From: Streptomyces sp. Alt3
GTDB lineage: Bacteria; Actinomycetota; Actinomycetes; Streptomycetales; Streptomycetaceae
Assembly: GCF_030719215.1 (NCBI RefSeq)
Contig: NZ_CP120983.1
Location: 8,246,001-8,310,000 of the forward strand
Direction: 5' to 3'
Length of the DNA stretch: 64,000 bases
Of this stretch, positions 52,845 through 61,822 are shown piece by piece. Numbering within the stretch: position 1 is the first letter of the stretch; every line of letters begins with the position of its first letter. Under the pieces are notes generated by a model. It was not told the origin of the DNA, ran no database searches, and was given only the letters and a program-made list of their open reading frames with translations. The position numbers were made by a program, and so were the translations under genes.

Positions 52845-53209
52845 CGAACCTCCTGATCTCACGTTCCGTCGTCCCATCCCCATCATCCCTCGGGCGGTGT
52901 GCCAGGCAGGCCCGGTCGGTCGTCCGGTCGATCTGTCGGAATGGGGCACGGAGCCGTCGCAGAGCCACGGTGGTCCCCGGCGCGAGCGGCCCGGCCCCCG
53001 GCCCTGGCGCCGCGGCCCGGCCGCCCGTCGGTCACCCAGTCGCAGCCCGCCGCGCGCCCGTAGGTCAGCCCATACCGGGGCAGTGGCTCCAAAGCAACAT
53101 GAAAGCCTTTTCTCAGGGCATAGCGGTCCGGATCGCCGGCCATACGCGCGATGAGCTTTTCGCGATTCCTGGACCGCCCGCGGACGCGGTCGTGGACGGC
53201 CGAAGTACG
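52845..53209. other. Gap with a short protein-like fragment
   Basis: On the minus strand a frame near 53030-53143 reads MAGDPDRYALRKGFHVALEP then LPRYGLTYGRAAGCDWVTD, and then turns low-complexity. It may be the start of a decayed gene. No homologue is recognised. Confidence 0.2.
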
Positions 53210-54349
53210 TCAGCTGACCCGAGGACCGACCGCCAGCGTCAGTTCAAGGACGCGCTGTGGCGATGCGAGATCCGGAAACAGCTCCCGCACCTGCGACATC
53301 CGGTACCGGACTGTCTGGGGATGGACGAACAACGCCGCCGCCACCTCGTCCCGCCTGCCCTGGTGCAGCAGCCACGCCCGCAACGTCTCCTCCAGTCGCC
53401 GTGCGGTCGCGACAGGCAAGGTCCGCAACGGTGCGAGGGCCCGGGCACGCAGGTCTGCGAACGCGTCCACGTCGGCGCTCAGCACCAGCTCGGGCAGGTG
53501 GTCCTCGGTGTCGCGAATATCGGAGGAGAGGGAGCGCGCGCGTTTGGCTCGTGCGTACGAGGCGGACGCACGAGTCCATGGCCGGGCCGGGCCGACCACG
53601 GCGGTGCGGTCGGCCAGCCGCCGCAGGAGATGTGACCGGTCGGCATCGGGGACGAGTAGCACACCGGTGGCGTCCGGCAGGTCGTCGAGGACCAGGGTGC
53701 TCGGGTCGAGCGCGCGGTATGCAGGCCGGGCCTGGGCGGAGGGCAGCAGGACCGCGGTCAGCGAGACCGGAGGCTGCCACCCGGCCCGTTGAGCAGAGGC
53801 CAGCAGCACATCCGGGCTCGCGCCGGTGAGGAGGTCGCGGGCCAGGTGTTCCAGGTGGCGCTCGTGGGCCCTGCCCCGGGCAGCCAGTTCGTCGGCGTGG
53901 CCCGCAGCGCTCGCAGCGGAGAGCTCGTCGATGTAGGCGAAGGTCAGCTCGGCGAACTTGGCGACCTCGGCTGCGGGCAGACCTGCGGGCACGGCACCCG
54001 CTGCCAGACATCGCCAGGCCACGCGGGCGCCGACGCGGTATGCGCTGAGCAGGGCGTCCATCGAACGGCCGTCGCGCACCTCGCCGCGGCCCAGCTCGTA
54101 GGCGGCGTCACCGCCGTCACCGCCTGTGGCGTTCCCGCTCGCGAGGTCCAGGTAGTGCCCCAGGGCGGTGCGGACGGCTCGGCGGATGGTGCTGCCCATG
54201 CGGCCCGAAAGGGCGTTGGCGTAGGGAGGGATCTCGTCGATGATCGCCTGGACGACCTCGTCGGCGGTGCTCCTCAGCGCGACCCGAAGCGCTGTGACCG
54301 TCGTCTCATCCAGGGTCAGTTCGCTGGCCCTCCGGATTGCATAACTCAT
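53210..54349 (-). CDS. PucR/CdaR-family transcriptional regulator
   Basis: A 379-residue protein. The C-terminal helix-turn-helix (DEVAAALFVHPQTVRYRMSQVRELF) is the mark of PucR/CdaR regulators; a GGDEF-like middle and an N-terminal sensory region of about 160 residues precede it. It is divergent from the ferredoxin reductase-desaturase pair, and an inverted repeat lies next to its start codon. It probably controls both units, as in similar actinobacterial loci (inference). Confidence 0.92.
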   Translation of the reverse strand: MSYAIRRASELTLDETTVTALRVALRSTADEVVQAIIDEIPPYANALSGRMGSTIRRAVRTALGHYLDLASGNATGGDGGDAAYELGRGEVRDGRSMDALLSAYRVGARVAWRCLAAGAVPAGLPAAEVAKFAELTFAYIDELSAASAAGHADELAARGRAHERHLEHLARDLLTGASPDVLLASAQRAGWQPPVSLTAVLLPSAQARPAYRALDPSTLVLDDLPDATGVLLVPDADRSHLLRRLADRTAVVGPARPWTRASASYARAKRARSLSSDIRDTEDHLPELVLSADVDAFADLRARALAPLRTLPVATARRLEETLRAWLLHQGRRDEVAAALFVHPQTVRYRMSQVRELFPDLASPQRVLELTLAVGPRVS

Positions 54350-54352
54350 GTT

Positions 54353-54369
54353 TTGTTCCCTGCGAACAA
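54353..54369. promoter_or_regulatory. Inverted repeat in the pucR-reductase divergent promoter
   Basis: TTGTTC-N5-GAACAA is a perfect 6+6 repeat, four bases upstream of the pucR start codon and 67 bases before the reductase ATG. A good candidate operator for the PucR protein. Confidence 0.5.
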
Positions 54370-54435
54370 TTCAGCCGACCAGATTCACGTCCTGTGGTCA
54401 GGACTTTACGCCCTGAGGCGCATCAGGCTGAAGTC

Positions 54436-55491
54436 ATGACGAGTACAGCCCTCCGCAGCAGGGCGTGGAAACTGCTGGAGACGGTCACGACGCCACTACT
54501 GCCGTCGGACTACCTCGACCTGGTCAGCCCGCTGCGTGCGGGCGCTGACCTGCGTGGGCGCATCGAGGCCGTGCACCCCGAGACGGGTGACGCCGCTACC
54601 GTCGTGATCAGGCCGGGACGGGGCTGGCGCGGCCACACGGCCGGTCAGTACGTGCGGATCGGGGTGGACGTCGACGGGGTGCGGCTGTGGCGTGCCTACT
54701 CCATCACCTCGCCGACAGACCGCAGGGACGGCCGCGTCACGATCACGGTGAAGGCGATCCCGGACGGCAAGGTCAGCAACCACCTGGTCCGCAGAGCGAA
54801 ACCGGGCACCCTGATCCAGCTCGACCAGCCGACCGGCGACTTCGTGATGCCGCAGGCCAAGCCCGCCAGGGTGCTCTACCTGACGGCCGGCAGCGGCATC
54901 ACGCCCGTCATGGGCATGCTGCGCGACACCGAGTTCGACGACGTCGTCATGGTCCACTGCGCGCCACGGCCGCAAGACGTGATCTTCCGCAACGAACTGC
55001 ACGACCTGGCCGCGGACAAGAAGCTGCGGCTCACCGAGGTGCACACCGACACGGACGGCACGCTCGACATCGCCCGTCTCGACGAACTCGTGCCCGACTG
55101 GGCCGAGCGCGAGACCTGGGCTTGCGGACCCGCGGGCCTGCTCGACGCCGCCGAAGCGCACTGGACCGAGCACGGCGTCCAGCAGCGCCTGCACACCGAA
55201 CGCTTCCGTCCCGGCATCGTCGTCGCGGGCGACGGCGGCGAGGTCACGTTCAGCGCCACCGGCAAGACCGTCGACGCGGACGGCGGAACGCCGTTGCTGG
55301 ACATCGGCGAGGAGGCCGGCGTTCTCATGCCCTCCGGGTGCCGCATGGGCATCTGCTTCGGCTGCGTCACGCCGCTCAAGGCGGGCGCCGTCCGCGACCT
55401 GCGCACCGGCGAGATCACCGAGGCCGAGCCGGGCGTCCTCATCCAGACCTGCGTGTCCGCTGCGGCGGGCCCGTGCGACATCGAACGGTAG
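54436..55491 (+). CDS. Ferredoxin reductase with fused C-terminal [2Fe-2S] domain
   Basis: A 351-residue protein. The FAD-binding block (GQYVRIGVDVDGVRLWRAYSIT near residues 75-95), the NAD(P)H-binding motif LTAGSGITPVMGML, and a C-terminal plant-type [2Fe-2S] cluster with CRMGICFGC and a distant Cys in QTCVSA are all present. It transfers electrons from NAD(P)H to the fatty acid desaturase encoded 7 bases downstream, like Rv3230c with DesA3 in mycobacteria (established pair). Membrane-associated by function but without helices. Confidence 0.94.
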   Translation: MTSTALRSRAWKLLETVTTPLLPSDYLDLVSPLRAGADLRGRIEAVHPETGDAATVVIRPGRGWRGHTAGQYVRIGVDVDGVRLWRAYSITSPTDRRDGRVTITVKAIPDGKVSNHLVRRAKPGTLIQLDQPTGDFVMPQAKPARVLYLTAGSGITPVMGMLRDTEFDDVVMVHCAPRPQDVIFRNELHDLAADKKLRLTEVHTDTDGTLDIARLDELVPDWAERETWACGPAGLLDAAEAHWTEHGVQQRLHTERFRPGIVVAGDGGEVTFSATGKTVDADGGTPLLDIGEEAGVLMPSGCRMGICFGCVTPLKAGAVRDLRTGEITEAEPGVLIQTCVSAAAGPCDIER

Positions 55492-55498
55492 GAGCACC

Positions 55499-56617
55499 TT
55501 GACCGCCATCGACCCCACCGCCCACCTGACCGCGGAGCAGATCGAGGAGCTCGGCCGCGAGCTGGACGCGATCCGCGACGAGGTGATCGCCGGCCGCGGC
55601 GAGAAGGACGCCGCCTACATCCGCAAGGTCATCTCGGTGCAGCGCAAGCTTGAGCTGGCCAGCAGGGGCGTGCTGCTGTTCTCGTTCTTCCCGCCCGCGT
55701 GGCTGATCGGCACCGCCGGTCTGTCCGTGGCGAAGATCATGGACAACATGGAGATCGGCCACAACGTCCTGCACGGCCAGTGGGACTGGATGCGAGACCC
55801 GAAGATCCACTCCACCACCTGGGAGTGGGACCACGTCTCGCCGTCCGAGCAGTGGAAGCACTCGCACAACGAGCTGCACCACACGTACACCAACGTGATC
55901 GGTAAGGACAACGACCTCGGCTACGGCATCATGCGCGTGGACGAGGACCAGAAGTGGCACCCGTTCCACCTCGGCCAGCCGCTGTGGAACTTCATCAACG
56001 CCTGCTTCTTCGAGTACGGCATCGCAGCGTACGACCTGGAGCTCGGGAAGAACCTGCACAAGCGCCGCCGCAAGAACCCGGAGTTCCGCGCGCGTGCCAA
56101 GGCTGTGGGCCGCAAGATCCGCAGGCAGGTGCTCAAGGACTACGTGATCCACCCGCTGCTTTCGGGCCCGTCGTTCCTCACCACGCTCGCCGCCACGTTC
56201 ACCGCGAACCTGGTCCGTAACATCTGGTCCCACTCGGTGATCATGTGCGGGCACTTCCCCGAGGGCGTACAGGTCTTCGAGCGCCGGTCGATCAAGGGCG
56301 AGACGCGCGGCCAGTGGTACCTGCGCCAGATGATGGGCTCGGCGAACATCAGCGGCAGCAAGGCCATGCACTTCATGACCGGCAACCTGTCGCACCAGAT
56401 CGAGCACCACCTGTTCCCGGACCTGCCGAGCAACCGGTACGCCGAGGTCGCGGTGAAGGTGCGCGCGTTGTTCGAAAAGTACGAGCTGGAGTACGTTACC
56501 GGGCCGCTGCCCAGGCAGGTGCTCTCCGCGTGGCACAAGGTCTTCCGGCTCTCGCTGCCGAACAAGAAGCCCAAGGTCGAGACGCCGGACCGCGAGCAGG
56601 AGCTCGTCGCGGCCTGA
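55499..56617 (+). CDS. Membrane fatty acyl-CoA desaturase
   Basis: A 372-residue protein starting at TTG 55499 after AGGAGCACC, 7 bases from the reductase stop. The three histidine boxes of the di-iron centre are seen: HNVLH at 88-92, HSHNELHH at 121-128, and HQIEHH at 299-304. Hydrophobic segments lie near 58-80 and 205-225. Similar to DesA3-type Delta-9 desaturases that use the upstream reductase. It changes membrane lipid unsaturation; the regulator nearby may sense fatty acids. Confidence 0.94.
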   Translation: MTAIDPTAHLTAEQIEELGRELDAIRDEVIAGRGEKDAAYIRKVISVQRKLELASRGVLLFSFFPPAWLIGTAGLSVAKIMDNMEIGHNVLHGQWDWMRDPKIHSTTWEWDHVSPSEQWKHSHNELHHTYTNVIGKDNDLGYGIMRVDEDQKWHPFHLGQPLWNFINACFFEYGIAAYDLELGKNLHKRRRKNPEFRARAKAVGRKIRRQVLKDYVIHPLLSGPSFLTTLAATFTANLVRNIWSHSVIMCGHFPEGVQVFERRSIKGETRGQWYLRQMMGSANISGSKAMHFMTGNLSHQIEHHLFPDLPSNRYAEVAVKVRALFEKYELEYVTGPLPRQVLSAWHKVFRLSLPNKKPKVETPDREQELVAA

Positions 56618-56862
56618 TACCTGTGGCCGACGCCGCCGCGCAGGCCGGGCTGGGCGCCTGCGGGGAGGACCATGGCCTTTCCGGATGTGCCGCACCGCCA
56701 CCGAGGCCGTGCACGACTGGCAGGAGGGCGCACCCTACGACGGCGCGAGGACGGTCACGTGGAACGTTCGCGGGCTGCGGCTACCACGCCACCTCCGACG
56801 ATGACGAGAACCGGCACATGTCGCTGTGCCGCTGCACCTGTTCGGAGAAGGAAGGCCGAGCA

Positions 56863-57180
56863 TGAGCGGCCTGCGGGGAGCACCGCCATAAGGCCGACCC
56901 GGTCGGCCTGGACGAGGATTCCCACTGGTACCTCCTTCACCAGTGCCTCACCGACACCCGCCTCGACCTCGACGTCCGGGCCGCCGGCGCGATCCTCCTG
57001 CCGTTCGGCCACCACCTCACTCGGATCGCTGCCCTGTCCACCACCGCCCTGACCACGGGAGACGGGACGACGTTCCTCACTTTGAGCAGGACCCCGATTC
57101 CGCTGCCCACCACCCTGGCCGACCTCTTGACCACCCTCCGCGTCCGGGCCCTGATCGGGCGTCAGGCAAGTCCGCCAAGC
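56863..57180 (+). pseudogene. C-terminal remnant of a tyrosine-recombinase-like protein
   Basis: The frame reads DPVGLDEDSHWYLLHQCLTD, then LDVRAAGAILLPFGHHLTRI and TTFLTLSRTPIPLPTTLADLL. This is the pattern of the XerD-like recombinases found on Streptomyces mobile elements, in the region before the catalytic His-Arg-Tyr box. The start and the end are missing. The 200 bases before it and 80 after hold no gene. Confidence 0.5.
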
Positions 57181-57260
57181 CGTGCCGGCTGTGATCCGCC
57201 CTGGCGGGCCATTCGGCAGATCTACACTGAGTTGCGAGAACGCTACGGGGGAACAGGATC

Positions 57261-58589
57261 ATGGGCGTGCGTACGGGTACGAGCAGTGCGGTGGACGGCC
57301 AGTCCTCCCTGATCTCCGCGGTCCAGGCCGGAGACGCGGACCTGGTGAGGATCCTTCTCCACGAGCACAGCGACTTCGACTACCTGGACGCCGCGTTCCG
57401 CCTGGCCGTCCGGATGCACGCCGGGCGCATCGCCCAACTGCTGCTCCAGTACGGTGCGGATTCAGGCCAGAGCCGCCCCGATGACCTCATCCCTCTGAGT
57501 GAGGCGGTCGACTCGGGTTCGCCCGCTCTGTTCGAGGCTCTCCTGGACCACGAGATCCGCGGTAGGTATCCCGAGGTCGAACTCCTGGAGGCCCGGGACC
57601 TCGCGCGCCGCTGGCACGAGACGGGGGTCGAGGCCGAGCTGCGACGCCGTACCGGTTCCCGGGACGCTGTCGGCCGTAAGCGGGTTCAGGACGGCGAGTA
57701 CGACAGCGTCGTCGAGTTCACCCTCGGTGGCATGACCGTGCGGGACGGCCATGGGGCGATCCTCACGTACGTCGAGGAACTGCTCGGGTTGCGAACCTCG
57801 TTCGAGGAGCTGATGGACCGTGCGTTGGCCCAGGTCGATCAGCAGGACCATGCAACGTGGAGCCGTGCCAGCCTCCAGCTGAGTGGACGGCGGGAGGAGG
57901 CGACCTGGACCGCTGCGGCAACACTACGTACGAGCCCGGACCCGTCCCGCCGATTGTTCGGTGCCGAGGTGCTCCGCCTTGTTCATCTGTTCGACGACAG
58001 CGACGAGGACGCGTTCGCTGGTCCTGCTCTGGACCTTTTCACCGGCTGGGCGGCCGAGGAGACGGACGTCGCCGTGCTCAACGAGGTGCTGGTCGCACTC
58101 GGTGAACACATCGACCCCCGCGCGGAGGCGGCTCTTCTGGCCCATGCCGGCCATCCCGATGCCGGGGTACGACGTGCGGTGGCGCAAGGGCTCAGTGCTT
58201 TGTCCTCGCCGTCGGCCTTTTCCGGCGATGCTCGCACGGCGTTGCTGGGGCTCATGGCCGATCCGGACGCTGTGGTACGGGAGACCGCCTGCCGCGTGGT
58301 TGCCGAGGGCAGGGACCACGATCCCGTGTTCGCGGACGCCATGGCAGCTGTGCTGGACGACACGGACCGCCTGGTTCAGTTGGCTGCCGTCTACGGGCTT
58401 GCCCTCCACGACGACGAACGGTGCGTGGCAGCAGCACGCCTCCTCGGCCCGCCGCAGCGCGGTTCCCTGGAAGAGGAGGGCTACCTCGACGCAGTGTGCC
58501 GTTACCAATGGCTCCGCGACGGCCGCCGGACGTCCCCGCCTGTGCCTGTCAGCTGCTCCGGAGCCGGGAATACCGCACAGCTCGAATGA
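57261..58589 (+). CDS. Ankyrin plus HEAT repeat protein
   Basis: A 442-residue soluble protein starting at ATG 57261 after GGGGGAACAGG. Residues 15-100 hold ankyrin repeats (LISAVQAGDADLVRILLHEH, LAVRMHAGRIAQLLLQYGAD, LSEAVDSGSPALFEALLDHE). From about 200 to 420 are HEAT repeats (AALLAHAGHPDAGVRRAVAQ, LLGLMADPDAVVRETACRVV). No catalytic motif. It is likely a protein-binding scaffold. A second HEAT protein lies at 62468. Confidence 0.85.
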   Translation: MGVRTGTSSAVDGQSSLISAVQAGDADLVRILLHEHSDFDYLDAAFRLAVRMHAGRIAQLLLQYGADSGQSRPDDLIPLSEAVDSGSPALFEALLDHEIRGRYPEVELLEARDLARRWHETGVEAELRRRTGSRDAVGRKRVQDGEYDSVVEFTLGGMTVRDGHGAILTYVEELLGLRTSFEELMDRALAQVDQQDHATWSRASLQLSGRREEATWTAAATLRTSPDPSRRLFGAEVLRLVHLFDDSDEDAFAGPALDLFTGWAAEETDVAVLNEVLVALGEHIDPRAEAALLAHAGHPDAGVRRAVAQGLSALSSPSAFSGDARTALLGLMADPDAVVRETACRVVAEGRDHDPVFADAMAAVLDDTDRLVQLAAVYGLALHDDERCVAAARLLGPPQRGSLEEEGYLDAVCRYQWLRDGRRTSPPVPVSCSGAGNTAQLE

Positions 58590-58598
58590 CGCTCCCCG

Positions 58599-58739
58599 CC
58601 GGCTGGCGCTTCGCAGTGGTCCCCGGCCCGCCGAGAGGCCTACGCCAACGACCTGGAGGCCGAACGCTCCCTGGTTGCCGTCACCGCGAAAACCAACCCC
58701 AGCAAGGCCGACCAGGCCCCCTCCACCTGGCTCCCCTGC
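58599..58739 (+). pseudogene. Fragment of a DUF1524 HNH endonuclease gene
   Basis: The frame reads GASQWSPARREAYANDLEAE then RSLVAVTAKTNPSKADQ and STWLP. This is the C-terminal part of DUF1524 (GmrSD-type) secreted HNH nucleases of Streptomyces. The core with the HNH residues is missing on the left. Confidence 0.75.
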
Positions 58740-58749
58740 TGTGAGGGGT

Positions 58750-59060
58750 TGGCGGGCCTTGTCGGGCTGGTGTGACAGGGCGTAGGCACGGGCGGCGACG
58801 GCGGCCGCGAGGGTCGCGGCGGCAGTCGGCTGGCCTCCGACGATCTGCCGTGCTCGCTCGGCCAGCTGTGCCGCGGCCCGGGGTGCGCCGTAGTTGATCG
58901 GCACCGTGGCTTCGCGGGCCAGGACCCAGGCGTGCAGCTGCCGGTTGCCGGATTCCCCGGCGGCCCTGGTGGCGTTCGCGAACCACTTCCTTACCTCCTT
59001 GCGGGTGCCGAGGTCGTGCAGGACGGTAGCGGTCATCCCTGCCATCTGTCCGGCCGTACG
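58750..59060 (-). pseudogene. Fragment of a TPR-containing XRE regulator
   Basis: The minus-strand frame gives VLHDLGTRKEVRKWFANATR, AAGESGNRQLHAWVLAREAT, VPINYGAPRAAAQLAERARQ and AVAARAYAL, the TPR part of XRE regulators common in Streptomyces. It lacks the helix-turn-helix and the C-terminus, and runs into the HNH fragment on the opposite strand. Confidence 0.6.
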
Positions 59061-59163
59061 GCACGCAGAGCCGCCCAACTGACGGAGCCCGCCGACAGGT
59101 TGGACTCAGCTCACTGCTTCTCATTAACATCGACACCAAACCGAGAGATTGCACCTCGATTCC

Positions 59164-60906
59164 TCACGCCTCGTCAAAGGCCTCGAGCAGGCGCTCGTAC
59201 GCCAGCTTCGGCCGCAGGGCCGCGTCCCACGGCAGGGAATCGGCCGTGCGCGGAGGATAGATCTTGGTGTCGGCGGTGGAACCGTACCGGTCGGTGAATC
59301 CCCATGTGGAGAACGATGTGCAGTTCGGCTCCTCCAGGCAGACCCGCAGCTTGCCCGCCATCTCATCAGCCTGGATCTGCCGCCCGTCCTCCTCGTCCTC
59401 ACCTATGGGGACGTCCATCTCCGACACCCGCGCCTGAACCCCGAGCTCCGCCAGATCCCGCACATGGCTGCGGAAGGTCTCCGGGTCGACGCGGTCGCCG
59501 GGTGCGTACTCATGGTTCTGGAAACCCACGCCGTCGATCGGTACGCCGCGTTCCTTGAGCCGCTCGACCAGATCGTAAAGGGCGTCCCACCGCTCGCCTT
59601 CCTCCTCGACCCCGTACTCGTTGAGGAACAGCCGTGCCTTCGGATCGGCGCGGTGGGCGGCCCTGAACGCCTCGTCGATGTACTCCTCGCCCATGGCCTC
59701 GAACCACGGGCTCTGCTCGGAGCGCAGACCGAGATCCCCGTTGGTGTAGCTCTTCTCGTCGTCGGACATGGGCTCGTTGACCACATCCCATTCCGCGACC
59801 TTTCCCTTGTAGTGCCCGGCGACCATGGCGATGTGCCGGAGCATGGTCCGGCGCACCTCCTCGGGGTCGTCGTTCTCCCGCATCCAGTTGGGCAGAGCCT
59901 CGTGCCAGACGAGGGTGTGCGCGTGCACCTTCATGTCGTTCGCGCGGGCGAAGCGTACGAGTAGGTCCGCGTCGCGGAAGTCGTAGACGCCCCGGCGTGG
60001 GTGGAGGAACTGTGGCTTGAACGCGTTCTCCGGAGTGAGCATGGAGAACTGGCTCCCTGCGAGCGCCCGGTAGCGTGAGTCGGTGAGCAGCGGGTTCTCG
60101 GCGAGGGCGGCGCCGACGTCGAACGGCCGCCCCGCGTCTGCGGCCCGCGCACGCAACGAGTCGTCGGACCGCTCCTGGCGTAGCTGCGGCGCCTTGATCA
60201 CGCGCAGCGAGTCACCGCTCTCTGCCCGCGCGATCAGCTGCGTCAGACGCCATCCCTCGCGGCGCTCGTCTTCGCCCGCGTCCGCCTCCAGACCGAACCA
60301 GACAGTGCCCTCGGCGAACACTCCCGGGTCCTGCACGGTTCCCAGCCGCCGCCCGTCGGCTTTCACGCGGAAGGTGTCACCGATGCTCGACACGGCGAGA
60401 GTCACCGTCCCGGAGCAGCCGCAGGCGAATTCCTTGGAGGTGGCTGGCTGATCGCCCTCCCCGTCCCATATCTGTACCTTCACTTGTCCGTCAGCGGTCA
60501 CGCCGACGCGGAGTGAGGGCCGCTCCTGCCGCCACTCGTCGTAGATGACCGGCACCCGTCCGTACAGCCGCAGCCATGAGTCGCCGTCATCGTCACCCAC
60601 ACCGGACATGCGCGCGCTGACGGTGAAGTCGCCGTCGGACCTGAGATGCGGGCCGGCCAGGTTCAGCGGGGGGTTGGGCCGACCGCCGGAGGAGTCCTGC
60701 TCCACGATGTGCCGATCCAATGCGATGACCCGCAGGATGTCGTTCCGCGCGGTGGTGCCCGGCATCTGCGTCCAGTCCTGGTTCCGCAGCAGGTCTTCGT
60801 CGTTTCCGCCGCCCGCGCCTTCGCCCTGCCCCGTACACCCGGCCGCCACCGCCATGACGAGCACCACGGCAGTCAGTCGCTGCCACGTCTCCCCACCAAG
60901 GTCCAC
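59164..60906 (-). CDS. GH10 endo-1,4-beta-xylanase lipoprotein
   Basis: A 580-residue protein starting at GTG 60906 after GGGAGGGACC. The signal peptide has a lipobox VAAGC (about residue 24), so it is anchored outside the membrane. Residues about 60-230 are a beta-sandwich, xylan-binding-like region. The GH10 barrel follows: acid/base E378 in WDVVNEP, nucleophile E496 in VSEMDVPIG, and the substrate-binding HTLVWH and GFTDRYG. An inverted repeat upstream is a candidate operator. It should hydrolyse xylan near the cell surface. Confidence 0.93.
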   Translation of the reverse strand: MDLGGETWQRLTAVVLVMAVAAGCTGQGEGAGGGNDEDLLRNQDWTQMPGTTARNDILRVIALDRHIVEQDSSGGRPNPPLNLAGPHLRSDGDFTVSARMSGVGDDDGDSWLRLYGRVPVIYDEWRQERPSLRVGVTADGQVKVQIWDGEGDQPATSKEFACGCSGTVTLAVSSIGDTFRVKADGRRLGTVQDPGVFAEGTVWFGLEADAGEDERREGWRLTQLIARAESGDSLRVIKAPQLRQERSDDSLRARAADAGRPFDVGAALAENPLLTDSRYRALAGSQFSMLTPENAFKPQFLHPRRGVYDFRDADLLVRFARANDMKVHAHTLVWHEALPNWMRENDDPEEVRRTMLRHIAMVAGHYKGKVAEWDVVNEPMSDDEKSYTNGDLGLRSEQSPWFEAMGEEYIDEAFRAAHRADPKARLFLNEYGVEEEGERWDALYDLVERLKERGVPIDGVGFQNHEYAPGDRVDPETFRSHVRDLAELGVQARVSEMDVPIGEDEEDGRQIQADEMAGKLRVCLEEPNCTSFSTWGFTDRYGSTADTKIYPPRTADSLPWDAALRPKLAYERLLEAFDEA

Positions 60907-60925
60907 GGTCCCTCCCACTCTCTTG

Positions 60926-60950
60926 TTCGAGACGAGGTCAACGTCTCGAA
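60926..60950. promoter_or_regulatory. Operator-like inverted repeat upstream of the xylanase gene
   Basis: TTCGAGAC-N9-GTCTCGAA, a perfect 8+8 repeat, 20 bases before the GTG. It differs from the Streptomyces cellulase/xylanase CebR-type site (TGGGAGCGCTCCCA). Confidence 0.5.
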
Positions 60951-61349
60951 ACCGGGCCACAGTTCATCACACACGAGGTACGGCGGCCTTTCGCGCTCAG
61001 GCAGGTTGATCGCGGCTGGTACCGGACCTTCTTCGGGCAGGCCATCGGCTTCTACCGGCGGCCACCTCTCCCTGTAGTGCAAGTCGCGTGGCCTGATGCC
61101 GAAGGCCGTTTCCACTGGGATGAAAGCGCGGACGAGAGGCATCGCGAGTCACAACCTCAGTTGTGGCTGCCTCCGAGTGACCATCCGGTCGGAATCTGGA
61201 CGACCGAACTCTGATCTGCGACACGGTGGGGGAGCGGCACCCAGGCGACGCACTACTGAAGCAAGATCGGCCTTCTTCCGTTCGGCCCGCCGGCCGATGG
61301 GCGCCGAATCGTCCTGCAGCCGGCCGGAAGCACGTCCGGTGGCTTCCGG
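60951..61349. other. Gap upstream of the xylanase gene
   Basis: No protein-like frame. The xylanase promoter should lie near 60960-61000. Part of the right side may belong to the dead IS3-like or ISL3 debris next to it. Confidence 0.25.
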
Positions 61350-61625
61350 CCGCATGCCGCTGGGCGTCAGGTTGCGCAGGCAGTCGCGGCGGGCAGCGAC
61401 GCAGGTTTTCACGGCGCGGCCGAGCCCTGCCACAGATGGAACCGGTCGGCTACCTGCAGAGCGTCGGGGGCGCCGCGTCGGGCGCCCTTGGCGTAGGCCC
61501 CCGCCCGGCCCCCGACAGATGACCTCCACGCCGGGGTGGCGGTTCGGCCAGGCGGCCGGCGGCCCAGGGCTGAAGCACCGTTCCACGACGTTGCGGTGCT
61601 TCGAGCTGTAGCCCAGCGCGGTGGG
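61350..61625 (-). pseudogene. Mosaic of IS5 C-terminal and ISL3 transposase fragments
   Basis: Read on the minus strand: SSKHRNVVERCF (61569-61598) is typical of the IS5 C-terminal region. Directly after it AAWPNRHPGVEVICR, AYAKGARRGAPDALQVADRFHLW and VAARRDCLRN match the middle of ISL3-family transposases, in several frames. So two dead elements abut here. Confidence 0.65.
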
Positions 61626-61822
61626 GGGTAGCACCGCTCATGCAGCCTTCTACGAGACAGTCTGTCCCCGTACGGTCCGGGCCGTCGACGCTGCGGACCG
61701 TACCCGTGGGCACGTCGGTTCTCGCTCCTCCGGTCCGGCGTCGGGACGATGGGCTTTGTTCACGAGTCCCGGTTCCGGCGCACGTCCCTGAAGCGGTCAC
61801 CCCCTGTGTGCCGGCGAGCGAG

